Both the position numbers and the translations under genes were made by a program. A model generated the notes under the pieces. That model ran no database searches. It saw nothing but the letters and a program-made list of their open reading frames with translations, and was not told the DNA's origin. Below are positions 1 to 8,744 of a stretch of DNA of 64,000 nucleotides, piece by piece. The stretch lies in NCBI RefSeq assembly GCF_018555685.1, contig NZ_JAFLWW010000002.1, positions 372,001-436,000 on the forward strand. Direction: 5' to 3'. Within the stretch, counting starts at the first letter, position 1; every line of letters starts with the position of its first letter. Source of the stretch: Aminobacter anthyllidis (GTDB lineage Bacteria > Pseudomonadota > Alphaproteobacteria > Rhizobiales > Rhizobiaceae).

Positions 1-820
1 CGCCCACCGAATCGAATTCCGGCGTAAAGCCGGTTTCGAGATAGCCGGCGATGTCGCCTTCGGACCAGCCGCTGATGTCTTTGCCTTCTGGCGTGATGTT
101 TGGCACGACGCCATCGCCTTCCGCAGCCTTGGCGCCGGCCAGCCACTGGCCCTTCTCGGTGCCGCCGGCAAGGCTCCGCGGCGTATGGCATTCGCCGCAA
201 TGGCCCGCACCTTCAACAAGATCGCGGCCGTGGAGCACGGTCTCTGGCGTGCCCTCGGCAAACGCCACCACGGGCTCATTGCCGAGATATAGCTGCTTCC
301 ACAGCCCCAGCCCGCGCCGGATGTTGAAGGGGAACGCAAGGTCGTGGTTGGGCGCCCTGCCCTGCACGGCTGGAAGCGTTTTCATGAATGCGTAGAGGTC
401 GGCAACATCAGCAGGCTTCATGCGGGCGTAGGAGGCATAGGGAAATGCCGGGTACAGGTGCTGCCCGTCGCGCGAAACGCCTTTCAGCATTGCATTGGCG
501 AAGTCTTCGAGCGACCAGTCGCCGATGCCGTCATCGGGGTCGGAAGAAATGTTCGGTGCCACAAAGGTGCCAAATGGCGTCTTGAGCTCGACGCCGCCCA
601 CCAACTGCAAGCGCACGTCGCCTTCGGATTTCGGTTTGGCATGGCACGAGGCGCAGCCGCCGGCATCGAAGATGCGCTGCCCGCGGGTTGCGTCACCGGT
701 TCCCAATGCCGCGAGCGCCTCTGGCCCCAGCTTTTCTGGTACCGTCAGCCACCAGAGAATTGCGGCCCCGGCGCCGCCAAGCGCCAGAGCCGCAACTGCG
801 ATTTTGCTGAAAACAGCCAT
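1..820 (-). CDS. diheme c-type cytochrome (3' end cut by window)
   Basis: Periplasmic electron carrier with two covalent hemes. Reading the minus strand from an ATG at 820 gives a hydrophobic N-terminal segment that works as signal or anchor, then a first heme site CASCH (near residue 56) and a second CGECH near residue 205, each followed by a typical class I cytochrome domain. The gene runs off the left edge, so the C-terminus and total length are unknown. It starts 10 nt after the stop of the cytochrome c' gene at 831 and is probably co-transcribed with it. The double class I arrangement resembles cytochrome subunits that accept electrons from membrane-associated dehydrogenases, but the partner lies outside the window and the donor is not known. 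Confidence 0.85.
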   Translation of the reverse strand, partial: MAVFSKIAVAALALGGAGAAILWWLTVPEKLGPEALAALGTGDATRGQRIFDAGGCASCHAKPKSEGDVRLQLVGGVELKTPFGTFVAPNISSDPDDGIGDWSLEDFANAMLKGVSRDGQHLYPAFPYASYARMKPADVADLYAFMKTLPAVQGRAPNHDLAFPFNIRRGLGLWKQLYLGNEPVVAFAEGTPETVLHGRDLVEGAGHCGECHTPRSLAGGTEKGQWLAGAKAAEGDGVVPNITPEGKDISGWSEGDIAGYLETGFTPEFDSVG

Positions 821-830
821 CCGCTAGCGG

Positions 831-1268
831 TCAGCCCTTCTTCACGCGGAAAGCCTCGTGGCAGGTGCCGCAGGTCTGGCCGATCGTGCCCACCTGCGCC
901 TTCAGTGCATCGACGTCCGCGGCGGGACTTGCGACCGCGGCTGCCGTGACGGCCTTGAACTTGTCGACTTCAGCCTGGAACCCGGCCAGGTCTTCCCAGA
1001 TCTTGGGCGAAGCGGTGGTGTCGCCCTGGTCGCTCCCGGCGGGGAACGAGGCTGCCACATCGATCTTCTGGACGTTGTCATTGAGAGCAGTCAGGGCCGC
1101 GACCACAGCCGCCGCATCAAACGGAGCTTCGCCCTTCACCATCTTCACAAGTGTGCCGACTTGCTTTGCATTCTCCTTCATCACCGCCTGTCGGTCAGCG
1201 ATCACATCGGCGAATGCCGCGGTGGTAGCGAGCGCTAGCGCTGCAATGGCAAACACAATTTTCTTCAT
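831..1268 (-). CDS. cytochrome c' / c-556 family protein
   Basis: A 145-residue exported monoheme cytochrome of the four-helix class II type. It begins with MKK and a hydrophobic stretch ending AAFA, a clean Sec signal peptide. The heme site CGTCH sits close to the C-terminus and is followed by a short basic tail, exactly where class II cytochromes carry it. I chose the ATG at 1268 because it is preceded by an AGAGAGGA Shine-Dalgarno sequence and starts at the signal peptide; a longer reading from 1289 adds seven residues ahead of it. The downstream diheme cytochrome is 10 nt away. Such proteins carry electrons or bind small gases; which applies here cannot be seen. Confidence 0.88.
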   Translation of the reverse strand: MKKIVFAIAALALATTAAFADVIADRQAVMKENAKQVGTLVKMVKGEAPFDAAAVVAALTALNDNVQKIDVAASFPAGSDQGDTTASPKIWEDLAGFQAEVDKFKAVTAAAVASPAADVDALKAQVGTIGQTCGTCHEAFRVKKG

Positions 1269-1390
1269 CAGGTCCTCTCTGGGTTGCAAATGCTGCCTAG
1301 GGCCAACGGCGAAACTGGCCGAATTCGTCCGGAAATTCTCTTCACGCTTGCGTGACTGTTAGTCTTTTTCAAACATTGCCACCCAAATGC

Positions 1391-1417
1391 AAAAAACCCC
1401 GGCAGAGCCGGGGTTTT
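1391..1417 (-). terminator. intrinsic terminator of sodB
   Basis: Arms CCCCGGC (1397-1403) and GCCGGGG (1407-1413) flank a 3-nt loop. On the minus strand the hairpin is followed by six T residues. It lies 30 nt past the sodB stop and separates sodB from the cytochrome pair. Confidence 0.85.
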
Positions 1418-1446
1418 CGTTCGCAACATATGGACCGAGATTAGGT

Positions 1447-2043
1447 TCAGGCCTTTTCGTAAAGCTCGAGCACGTAGTCCCAGTTGATCAGGCTGTCGAC
1501 GAACGCCTCGAGGTATTTCGGGCGGGCGTTGCGATAGTCGATGTAATAGGAATGCTCCCAGACGTCGACGCCGAGGATCGGGGTCGCGCCGTGAACAAGC
1601 GGGTTCTCGCCGTTCGGGGTCTTGGAGATGGCGAGCTTGCCGTCCTTGACCGACAGCCAGGCCCAGCCCGAACCGAACTGGGTCGTGCCGGCAGCAATCA
1701 GGTCCGCCTTGAACTTGTCGTAGCCGCCGAGATCGGCATCGATCGCCTTCTGCAGTGCGCCAGGCAGCTTGTTGCCGCCGCCGCCCTTCTTCATCCATTT
1801 CCAGAAGTGGACGTGGTTGTAGTGCTGCGCGGCATTGTTGAACAGGCCGGCATTCTTGCCGAACGACTGCTTCACCACCTCTTCAAGCGACAGCTTGTCC
1901 ATGCCTGCTTCCGCAGCCAGCTTGTTGCCGTTGTCGACATAGGCCTTGTGATGCTTGTCGTGGTGATACTCGAGCGTTTCCTTCGACATGAAGGGCTGCA
2001 GCGCCTCGTAGTCGTAGGGCAATTCGGGCAATTCAAAAGCCAT
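1447..2043 (-). CDS. sodB: superoxide dismutase, Fe/Mn family
   Basis: Converts superoxide to hydrogen peroxide and oxygen in the cytoplasm. The 198 residues match the family's usual length. The N-terminal helix carries the first metal ligand in EYHHDKHH (His27); the second His is in QHYNH; the Asp and last His are in DVWEHSYYIDY near the C-terminus. The QHYNH context and short length favour the iron or cambialistic form, though metal choice cannot be settled by eye. The gene stands alone: it has its own terminator at 1391-1417 and a 107-nt gap upstream that must hold its promoter. The sequence up to the metal ligands is intact, so it should be active. Confidence 0.95.
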   Translation of the reverse strand: MAFELPELPYDYEALQPFMSKETLEYHHDKHHKAYVDNGNKLAAEAGMDKLSLEEVVKQSFGKNAGLFNNAAQHYNHVHFWKWMKKGGGGNKLPGALQKAIDADLGGYDKFKADLIAAGTTQFGSGWAWLSVKDGKLAISKTPNGENPLVHGATPILGVDVWEHSYYIDYRNARPKYLEAFVDSLINWDYVLELYEKA

Positions 2044-2150
2044 GGATCATACTCCCTTGCTGGCAATTTCGCGGCATGACTATGCCGTCTACAGATAGGT
2101 CGTCATCATCGTGGAAACAGATGAGAGGCAGTGTTTTTTCTTCGCTGCAC

Positions 2151-3029
2151 TCAGGCCTTGCCGGTAGAGTGAGCCCACTCCCAATATAGCTCGCGCGATT
2201 TTTTTGCTACCGGTCCCGGCTGCAGATTTCGATCTTCGATGCGTGTCACCGGAACGACCTTGGAGTAGTTGCCGGTGGAGAAGATTTCGTCCGCTTCGAG
2301 GAATTCGCGCACCGATAGCGTCTTCTCGATGACGGTATAGCCACGGTCGGCAAGCAACGACATCGTGCGGCTGCGGGTGATTCCGGAAAGGAAAGTTCCA
2401 TTCGGTGCCGGCGTGAACACCTGGCCGTTCTTGACGAGGAAGATGTTGGAAGAACCGGTCTCGGCGACATTGCCCAGCATGTCGAGCACCAGCGCATTGT
2501 CGAACCCGCGCATCTTGGCGTCGAGAATAGCCCGGCCATTATTTGGATAGAGGCAGCCTGCCTTGGCGTTGGTCGGCATGGTTTCCATGCTCGGGCGGCG
2601 AAATGGCGACAGGCCGATCGAAAATCCTGTCGGTGGCAGCATTGGTGATTCGTAGAGGCACAGGCAGAACCGCGTCGATGCAGGGTCGGCCGGAACCCCC
2701 ATATAGCCGCCATGCTCGGCCCAATACATCGGCCTGATATAGACCGCCGTCTTGCCGTCGAACTTCTTCAGCCCGTCCCAGGTCAGCCCGACGATCTGTT
2801 CGGGGCTCATCGTCGGTTTCAGGCCCAATGCGATGGCCGAGGAATTGACCCTCCGCGAATGGGCTTCAAGGTCCGGCGCCACGCCCTCGAACCAGCGGCC
2901 GCCGTCGAACACGCTGGAACCAAGCCACATGGCGTGGCTGCGCGGGCCGATGATTGCGACGTTTCCCTCATGCCAGTCGCCGTCGACAAAGGTCCAGGTC
3001 GTGGATTGTGCAGCCGCCGCGAGCATCAT
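2151..3029 (-). CDS. class IV aminotransferase (branched-chain type)
   Basis: PLP-dependent aminotransferase of fold type IV, the group of branched-chain amino acid, D-alanine and aminodeoxychorismate enzymes. 292 residues from the first of two adjacent ATGs at 3029; a longer reading back to 3170 adds 47 residues of non-family sequence and was dropped. The PLP lysine lies in NAKAGCLYPNN, and the cofactor-binding loops GNVAETGSSN and the later STGN stretch are present. The overall pattern best fits a branched-chain amino acid aminotransferase acting on Leu, Ile and Val. It has no pathway neighbours here and is divergent from the dehalogenase gene at 3173, with a 143-nt shared promoter region. 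Confidence 0.85.
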   Translation of the reverse strand: MMLAAAAQSTTWTFVDGDWHEGNVAIIGPRSHAMWLGSSVFDGGRWFEGVAPDLEAHSRRVNSSAIALGLKPTMSPEQIVGLTWDGLKKFDGKTAVYIRPMYWAEHGGYMGVPADPASTRFCLCLYESPMLPPTGFSIGLSPFRRPSMETMPTNAKAGCLYPNNGRAILDAKMRGFDNALVLDMLGNVAETGSSNIFLVKNGQVFTPAPNGTFLSGITRSRTMSLLADRGYTVIEKTLSVREFLEADEIFSTGNYSKVVPVTRIEDRNLQPGPVAKKSRELYWEWAHSTGKA

Positions 3030-3172
3030 GATTTCGTTTCCCGTCGCATCCTGTTGATCGCTGGCATCGAAAAGCCTTTGGCAGGTCCCGTCAACCAGCA
3101 GCAAGCTGAAATATTGGAGCCAGCGGATAGTTGTGCTTGCGCTCGCTGCCAAGCCGTTGGAAAACCACAAGC

Positions 3173-3835
3173 ATGCGCCACGCCGCCTACATATTCGATG
3201 CCTATGGCACGTTGTTCGACGTGCACGCCGCCGTTCGCCGCCACGCCGTCGACATCGGCCCGGATGGCCAGCTCCTGTCCGAGATCTGGCGGGCCAAGCA
3301 GCTCGAATATTCCTGGGTCCGCACTTTGATGGGCGCCTATCTCGATTTCTGGCAACTCACCGAGCAGGCGCTCGACTTCGCCTTCAGCAAAGTGCCCTCT
3401 GTCGACCCGACGATGCGCAGCAAGCTGCTCGACGCTTATTGGCAACTCGACTGCTATCCTGAGGTTCCCGCTGTCTTGCGCAATCTGAAAGACAGCGGCG
3501 CGCGCCTTGCCATCCTGTCCAACGGCTCGCCGGCGATGCTGGAAGCTGCGGTGCGTTCGGCCGGGCTCGACCTCATTTTGGATGAAGTTTTCTCCGTCGA
3601 CAGCGTCCGCCGCTTCAAGACGGACCAGTCGGTGTATGATCTGGTGGCCAGCAGCTGGCGCCTCTATCCTGAGGCAATATCGTTCCAGTCGTCCAATCGA
3701 TGGGACATAGCAGGGGCCGCCAAGTTCGGCTGCCGCACCGTCTGGATCAACCGCGCCGACCAGCCGGACGAATATCGCGACTTCCCGCCATCCCTGATCC
3801 TGCCGTCGCTGGAAGGTTTAGTTACAATTGGTTAG
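3173..3835 (+). CDS. (S)-2-haloacid dehalogenase, type II (HAD superfamily)
   Basis: Hydrolytic dehalogenase of the L-DEX group, which swaps the halogen of short 2-halo acids for a hydroxyl with inversion. 220 residues. Every residue known to matter in L-DEX can be located: the nucleophile Asp9 and Thr13 in DAYGTLFDV, Arg40 in IWRAKQLEY, the Ser-Asn-Gly loop LSNGSP, the Lys in RRFKTD, the Tyr in SVYDL, and the Ser/Asn/Asp group in SSNRWD. One small oddity is RFKTD, where the family usually has Lys-Pro. The start at 3173 was chosen over 3131 because homologs begin a few residues before the first motif. Natural substrates in soil bacteria may differ from haloacids. Confidence 0.88.
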   Translation: MRHAAYIFDAYGTLFDVHAAVRRHAVDIGPDGQLLSEIWRAKQLEYSWVRTLMGAYLDFWQLTEQALDFAFSKVPSVDPTMRSKLLDAYWQLDCYPEVPAVLRNLKDSGARLAILSNGSPAMLEAAVRSAGLDLILDEVFSVDSVRRFKTDQSVYDLVASSWRLYPEAISFQSSNRWDIAGAAKFGCRTVWINRADQPDEYRDFPPSLILPSLEGLVTIG

Positions 3836-4015
3836 CTCACCATAGGTCAGCTATGTTGCCATAACGCAACAGTGATTGGCGCGTCACATCGTTGCCATGC
3901 TTTGTCCACCCTCAGGTCAGATTTTGACCCGCCTATCTCCGTGAGCGTTAAGGGGACGCCGACCGCTTCCCTTGAATTCACCATTTCTTTCGAACTGGAA
4001 TCCTAGATCGCAGCC

Positions 4016-4756
4016 ATGCCCACATTCATTGATTCATCCCGCCCCCTCAGCAGGCGCGGCTTTCTCAACCTGGCGGCCGCAAGCGCTGCCACAGCAGCTC
4101 TTTCAGCCTGCTCGACCGTCAGCGGAGGCGGCCAGTTCGTTGAAGCACCACAGATCGTCCCGCCGACGCCAACCATCGACCCGGCTTTCGGCGACTATGT
4201 CAGCATGTATGGCCCCGTCAGCGACGAAGGCTATGAGGTTCCCGGCATTCCGATCAAGAAGGTGAAGCCCCAGTTCCTTCGCCAGGTCGTTGCCGATCCA
4301 ACCGGCGAACGTCCAGGCACGCTCGTCGTCGACACCTCGACACACTTCCTCTACCTGGTCCGCGAGAACGGCGAGGCGATCCGCTATGGCGTCGGCTTGG
4401 GCCGCGCCGGATTTGCCTGGTCTGGCCGCGCCGTCATCCAATGGAAGCGCAAGTGGCCGAAGTGGACGCCGCCGGACGACATGATCGGCCGCGACCCGAA
4501 GCTCGAGAAGTACAGCGTCCGCAACGGCGGCATGGCGCCTGGCCTGAACAACCCGCTCGGTGCGCGTGCGCTCTACATCTTCCAGAATAACGAAGACACG
4601 CTCTACCGCGTCCACGGTTCACCGGAATGGTGGACGATCGGCAAGTCGGTGTCGTCGGGCTGCGTGCGCCTGATGAACCAGGACATCATGGATCTTTACG
4701 ACCGCGTGCCTTCCAAGACGCCGATCCTGGTTACAAGCGGCCTCGGCATGGCCTGA
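4016..4756 (+). CDS. L,D-transpeptidase, YkuD/ErfK family, Tat-type leader
   Basis: Cell-wall enzyme that joins peptidoglycan stems or attaches proteins to them. 246 residues. The N-terminus has a twin-arginine pattern (SRRGFLNLA) followed by a hydrophobic run and LSAC, which would serve as a lipobox, so export through Tat and lipidation are both suggested. The catalytic YkuD motif is complete: His200 in HGSP and Cys216 in SSGCVRL. It is preceded by a 180-nt non-coding gap and followed 25 nt later by a strong terminator, so it is a single-gene unit. Rhizobia carry many paralogs of this family; which crosslink this one makes cannot be read from the sequence. Confidence 0.92.
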   Translation: MPTFIDSSRPLSRRGFLNLAAASAATAALSACSTVSGGGQFVEAPQIVPPTPTIDPAFGDYVSMYGPVSDEGYEVPGIPIKKVKPQFLRQVVADPTGERPGTLVVDTSTHFLYLVRENGEAIRYGVGLGRAGFAWSGRAVIQWKRKWPKWTPPDDMIGRDPKLEKYSVRNGGMAPGLNNPLGARALYIFQNNEDTLYRVHGSPEWWTIGKSVSSGCVRLMNQDIMDLYDRVPSKTPILVTSGLGMA

Positions 4757-4780
4757 CCTCAGGCTTAATCGCCAACAAAA

Positions 4781-4807
4781 AACGGCGCGTCATCGACGCG
4801 CCGTTTT
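4781..4807 (+). terminator. intrinsic terminator after the L,D-transpeptidase gene
   Basis: Arms AACGGCGCGT (4781-4790) and ACGCGCCGTT (4796-4805) are perfect 10-bp complements around a 5-nt loop, followed by TTTT. An A-run ahead of the left arm lets it also serve the convergent HerA-like gene that ends at 4831. Confidence 0.88.
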
Positions 4808-4830
4808 GCTTTGGCCGGAAGACTGTCGGG

Positions 4831-6387
4831 TCAGAAGCCCTTCTTCAAGCTTCCGAGAATTCCACGCACCAGCGCACGGCCGACCGACGAGCCAACGGAG
4901 CGCACGACCGACTTCAGTGCCGCTTCGGTCACCGTCTGCCGGTTGGATGTCCTCGGCCTCGGCGCATTGCCGGTGTTGCGGCCGCCCGAAGCCGGCGGCG
5001 CGTCATTGCCAAAGCCCGGAATGGTCCAGCCACCGCCGCCGCCCGTGTTCGCCTGCTGAGCTTCCTGCTGGGCCTTTTGCGCGTCGAGCGCCTTCTTCTG
5101 CAGCATTTCAAAGGCCGATTCGCGGTCGACAGTCTCGTCGTACTGACCGGCGACCGGGCTCTCATTGATTAGCTTCTGTCGCTCCTGCGGCGTGATCGGT
5201 CCAAGCCGCGATGCCGGCGGCCGGATCAATGTCCGCTGAACCATCGATGGCACACCCTTAGCCTCGAGCGTCGACACCAGTGCCTCGCCGGTGCCGAGCT
5301 GGGTGATCGCCTTGGCGCAATCGAAATCCGGATTCGGACGGAAGGTATCCGCCGCCGTCTTCACCGCCTTTTGCTCACGCGGCGTGTAGGCACGCAACGC
5401 ATGCTGTACGCGGTTGCCAAGCTGGGCCAACACGGTTTCGGGGACGTCGAGCGGGTTCTGGGTGACGAAGTAGACGCCGACGCCCTTCGAACGGATCAGG
5501 CGCACGACCTGCTCGACACGGTCGACGACGATCTTCGGCGCCTCGTCGAACAGCAAGTGGGCCTCGTCGAAGAAGAACACCAGCTTCGGCTTGTCGGGGT
5601 CGCCGATTTCCGGCAGCACCTCGAACAGCTCCGACAGCAACCACAGCAGGAAGGTCGCGTAGAGCCGCGGGTTCATCATCAGTTTGTCGGCGGCGAGCAC
5701 GTTGATCGCGCCGCGGCCGTCGCGCGTCGTGCGCATGATGTCGGCGATCTTCAGTGCCGGCTCGCCGAAGAAATGATTGCCGCCCTGCTGTTCGAGCACC
5801 AGCAGCGAACGCTGGATCGCGCCGACCGACGGCCTCGTGACATTACCGTAGCGCGCGCCGATTTCCTCGGCACGATCGGCGATGTTGGCCAGCAATGACT
5901 GCAAATCCTTCATGTCGAGAAGCAGAAGCCCCTCTTCGTCGGCAATGCGGAAGGCGATATTGAGCACGCCTTCCTGCGCGTCGGTGAGGTTCATCAGCCG
6001 CGAAAGCAGCAGCGGCCCCATCTCCGAGACCGTCGCGCGGATCGGATGCCCCTGTTCGCCGAACAGGTCCCAGAAGATCACAGGAAACTCCTGGAACTCA
6101 TATGGATCGAGCTTGATCGCCTGGGCGCGCGCGGTGAGAAAATCCTTGGCCTCGCCCATCATGGCGATGCCCGACAGGTCACCCTTGATGTCGGCGCAGA
6201 ACACCGGAACGCCGGCATTCGAGAAGCCTTCGGCAAGGATTTGCAGCGTCACCGTCTTGCCGGTGCCGGTCGCGCCAGTAACCAGGCCGTGGCGATTGCC
6301 GTATTTCAACAGCAACTCTTCGGGTCGTTGATAGCTATCGTCCGGCTTGCGGCTGGCACCAATGAAAATGCTGTCGTCCTGCGCCAT
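4831..6387 (-). CDS. HerA-like ATPase, DUF853 family
   Basis: Cytoplasmic P-loop ATPase related to the HerA/FtsK translocases. 518 residues. Walker A is GATGTGKT at residues 38-45 and Walker B is the run [14 protein letters not shown]; an arginine-rich TPREQKA region follows, and the last 100 residues are low-complexity, rich in Gln, Ala, Gly and Pro. The start at 6387 replaces a longer reading to 6462: it begins right at the conserved [10 protein letters not shown] block. No nurA-type nuclease gene is next to it, so the usual HerA partner is absent and the role is not known. It is divergent from the toxin-antitoxin pair with a 140-nt gap. Confidence 0.85.
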   Translation of the reverse strand: MAQDDSIFIGASRKPDDSYQRPEELLLKYGNRHGLVTGATGTGKTVTLQILAEGFSNAGVPVFCADIKGDLSGIAMMGEAKDFLTARAQAIKLDPYEFQEFPVIFWDLFGEQGHPIRATVSEMGPLLLSRLMNLTDAQEGVLNIAFRIADEEGLLLLDMKDLQSLLANIADRAEEIGARYGNVTRPSVGAIQRSLLVLEQQGGNHFFGEPALKIADIMRTTRDGRGAINVLAADKLMMNPRLYATFLLWLLSELFEVLPEIGDPDKPKLVFFFDEAHLLFDEAPKIVVDRVEQVVRLIRSKGVGVYFVTQNPLDVPETVLAQLGNRVQHALRAYTPREQKAVKTAADTFRPNPDFDCAKAITQLGTGEALVSTLEAKGVPSMVQRTLIRPPASRLGPITPQERQKLINESPVAGQYDETVDRESAFEMLQKKALDAQKAQQEAQQANTGGGGGWTIPGFGNDAPPASGGRNTGNAPRPRTSNRQTVTEAALKSVVRSVGSSVGRALVRGILGSLKKGF

Positions 6388-6491
6388 GGGCGTTGTCTCC
6401 GGCAATGCTATTTTCCGACCGCAGCTGCGGCCACCTGCAAGGTATAGTGGCCGTCCACGCAAGCGACAATGGCTTGGTTCCGGCGAGCACG

Positions 6492-6516
6492 CATGTTATA
6501 CATGAGTTATAACATG
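6492..6516 (+). promoter_or_regulatory. palindromic operator of the AbrB/Doc pair
   Basis: Perfect 9-bp inverted repeat CATGTTATA (6492-6500) / TATAACATG (6508-6516) with a 7-nt spacer, ending 11 nt before the antitoxin ATG. It overlaps the best -10-like sequence (TTATAC). Type II antitoxins with AbrB folds normally bind such a site and repress their own operon. Confidence 0.7.
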
Positions 6517-6527
6517 GAGACATTGCC

Positions 6528-6749
6528 ATGAACGTAACGGTTCGCAAGATCGGAAACTCGGAAGGCGTGATCCTGCCGAAGGAAGTGTTGGAACGGCACA
6601 ATCTCAAAGCCGGAGACACGCTTGAGATTGTCGAATCCAATGATGGCCTCACTCTTAAGCCTACGGACGACGCATTCGAGCGGCAGATGGAAGCTGCAAA
6701 CAAGTTCATGGACAAGTACAAGGTGGCGCTTCAGAAGCTTGCCGAATGA
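6528..6749 (+). CDS. AbrB/MazE-family antitoxin
   Basis: DNA-binding antitoxin of a type II module. 73 residues. The first half is a SpoVT/AbrB swapped-hairpin domain (VRKIGNSEGVILPKEV, then GDTLEIVES); the second half is a charged helix that would wrap the toxin. The SD-like GGAGA lies 8 nt before the ATG. Its stop overlaps the toxin start by four bases (ATGA at 6746-6749), giving translational coupling. An operator-like palindrome sits just upstream. AbrB-type antitoxins paired with Doc toxins are a recognised combination, so the assignment is firm although the exact family name is from memory. Confidence 0.9.
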   Translation: MNVTVRKIGNSEGVILPKEVLERHNLKAGDTLEIVESNDGLTLKPTDDAFERQMEAANKFMDKYKVALQKLAE

Positions 6750-7135
6750 GCCCGCAGTTTCTGAACCGGCGCGTCGTTGAGGCTATGCATGCGGAACAGC
6801 TCCGGCGGCATGGTGGTGCGCAAGGGCTTCGCGACGAAAACGCCCTGGAATCGGCGCTTGCCCGCGCAGAGAACAAGGCCGCCTATGGCCATCCGACCAT
6901 CATAGAATTGGCGGCCGCCTACCTGTTCGGAATCGCGCGCAATCATGCGTTCGTTGACGGCAACAAGCGAACCGCCATCGTCGCCGCAGGCACGTTCCTG
7001 GCGGTGAATGGCTATGAGCTGACTGCTGACGATGGAGCGCTCTATTTGTTCGTCATGGGCGTTGCAGCCGGCGAAATCGATGAAGCCGGTGCGACCGCCT
7101 TCTTCCGCGATCACACGATTGCGGTCGAAAGCTAG
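6746..7135 (+). CDS. doc: Doc-type toxin (Fic/Doc fold)
   Basis: Predicted toxin that phosphorylates elongation factor Tu, as Doc of phage P1 does. 129 residues, the typical size of Doc. The catalytic motif is HAFVDGNKR at residues 67-75, the Fic/Doc consensus with Gly where P1 Doc has Ala. The His, Asp, Asn, Lys and Arg positions are all kept, so it looks active. It is coupled to the AbrB-type antitoxin by an ATGA overlap. Its 3' end runs four bases into the convergent GreA/GreB-family gene at 7132, so their terminators must lie within each other's coding sequence. Confidence 0.92.
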   Translation: MSPQFLNRRVVEAMHAEQLRRHGGAQGLRDENALESALARAENKAAYGHPTIIELAAAYLFGIARNHAFVDGNKRTAIVAAGTFLAVNGYELTADDGALYLFVMGVAAGEIDEAGATAFFRDHTIAVES

Positions 7136-7602
7136 CTGCCGAGTTCAATGATCTCCCATTCATGGCCGTTGACCGAGGCCAGGTCGCCAACGGACTTGCC
7201 AAACAGCGCTATCGCCATCGGCGAGGAGTGGGAGATGCGGCCCTTGGCGGCGTCAGCTTCGTCCTCGCCGACAATCTGCCAGACGTTGTGCTTGCCATTG
7301 TCGTCCTCGACGACGACCTTCATGCCAAAGCGGACAACCGTGCTGTCGGGCTCGGGAATGGAAACCTCGGCGGTTTCGCGGCGGGACTGCCAATAGCGCA
7401 GATCGCGCGACACAGTCGCAATGCGCTCGCGATCTGCGTCGGCCTCGGCCTTCGCCAAATCTTCGCGCAGGCTTGCAAGCTGGGTCTCGATATGAACCAG
7501 CCCCTGCTCTGTCACCAGGTTTCGCGACGCGCTTACAGGTCGCTCGCCAATGTCGGCGATTACGTTCTCGCTATCGTCTTCGCGGGTAAAAGCTCTGCTC
7601 AT
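7132..7602 (-). CDS. GreA/GreB-family transcription elongation factor
   Basis: Binds RNA polymerase at the secondary channel and rescues backtracked complexes by promoting transcript cleavage. 156 residues, the length of GreA. An N-terminal coiled coil (residues about 35-75, rich in Ala, Glu, Asp, Arg) is followed by the FKBP-like C-terminal domain with STVVRFGMKVVVED and the SPMAIALFGKSVGD block. The ATG at 7602 is used; a TTG one codon earlier is possible. It may be a paralog, as rhizobia have more than one member, and the N-terminus before the coiled coil is longer than in classical GreA. Convergent 4-bp overlap with the Doc gene. Confidence 0.85.
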   Translation of the reverse strand: MSRAFTREDDSENVIADIGERPVSASRNLVTEQGLVHIETQLASLREDLAKAEADADRERIATVSRDLRYWQSRRETAEVSIPEPDSTVVRFGMKVVVEDDNGKHNVWQIVGEDEADAAKGRISHSSPMAIALFGKSVGDLASVNGHEWEIIELGS

Positions 7603-7667
7603 CAATCGAACCTAGGTGTTCGCTGCATGGATAACAAGCCAGCCAGGCTGACCCGCTCATTGCGCCC

Positions 7668-8672
7668 TCAGCCGAATGCAGCGGTGGGCCGAAGCGACGC
7701 AACTTCGATGCCGTTCCAGTTTTTAAGCACCGGATTGGCAGCCTTGATCATGCTACCCGCCAGCGCTTCATCACGTGCCAAAAGCCTGGCGAGGACCGCC
7801 GCGATCATAACCTCGGCCGCCCTGCCCGCGCCGTCGTCGCATTTCAACGCGATTCCGACCCCGAGTTCGGGTACGGCCGCGCAAAACACGCCTTCGGCGC
7901 CAACCTTGACGAAGATCCGTCCGGGTGCAGTCTGCATCAACTCCGTATCGGCCCTGTCGGTTCCCGCGACCAGAAAAGGTTCGGCCATGCAGGCTGACAT
8001 CAGCCGGCGCGCTGCCCTTGCCCTTTCCGTGCCGAGACCGTTGCCGGTGACCATTCGCGCGAACCCAAGGGCAAGGTTTTGCAGCGGCACGGCAAAAGTC
8101 GGGATCGAACAGCCGTCCGTGCCGCGATTGGCCTCGTTGTGCGCGGCCCCGGTGACGGCTTCCATAGTTTCCCGAACCATCTCCTGGAAGCGATGCCCAG
8201 GCCTGACATAGCCCTGATGCGCAATGTCGAGATGGCGGCAGGTGCACACGAAAGCGGAATGCTTGCCCGAGCAATTGTTGTGCAGCGCGCTTGGCGACGC
8301 CCCGCCGCGTGCCAGCGCAATGGTGGCAGCGTGGTTAGACGGCCAGTGCGCGCCACATTCGAGGGCGTCAACCTCAAGTCCAGCCCTGGCGAGCATGGCA
8401 TTGGCGAGTTCGGCATGAGCGACCTCGCCGGAATGCGAGGAGCAGGCCAGCGCCAATTCGCGTTCACCGAAGCCATACGCGTCGGCCGTACCGCTTTCGA
8501 CAAAGGGCAGCGCCTGGATTGCCTTGACTGCCGAGCGCGGGAACACCGGCTGCTGTGTGTCACCTGTAGCCCAGACCTGCTTGCCATCGCCATCAACGAC
8601 GGCCACCGCGCCACGATGCACGCTTTCAACGAGGTCGCCACGCAGCACCTCGACAAGAACCGGATTTGTCAT
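7668..8672 (-). CDS. class 3 L-asparaginase (Rhizobium etli type)
   Basis: Hydrolyses L-asparagine to aspartate and ammonia. 334 residues, unlike the type I/II bacterial asparaginases but matching the ReAV family of Rhizobium etli. The tandem Ser-Lys active site is present: Ser47 and Lys50 in PRSAVK, Ser79 in CSSHSGE, and the later Lys in LKCDDG. The zinc-site cysteines are also kept: HNNCSGKH and TDGCSIP. In R. etli this family supports growth on asparagine as nitrogen or carbon source. The gene is alone between the GreA-like factor and the SDR gene, with 65 and 72 nt of flanking non-coding DNA. Confidence 0.92.
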   Translation of the reverse strand: MTNPVLVEVLRGDLVESVHRGAVAVVDGDGKQVWATGDTQQPVFPRSAVKAIQALPFVESGTADAYGFGERELALACSSHSGEVAHAELANAMLARAGLEVDALECGAHWPSNHAATIALARGGASPSALHNNCSGKHSAFVCTCRHLDIAHQGYVRPGHRFQEMVRETMEAVTGAAHNEANRGTDGCSIPTFAVPLQNLALGFARMVTGNGLGTERARAARRLMSACMAEPFLVAGTDRADTELMQTAPGRIFVKVGAEGVFCAAVPELGVGIALKCDDGAGRAAEVMIAAVLARLLARDEALAGSMIKAANPVLKNWNGIEVASLRPTAAFG

Positions 8673-8744
8673 TGTTTAACGAGCCTTCATGCGCTTGCGG
8701 ACGACTTTCACGGGCATGCCACCTGCCACGCTAGCAGTGCAGCA

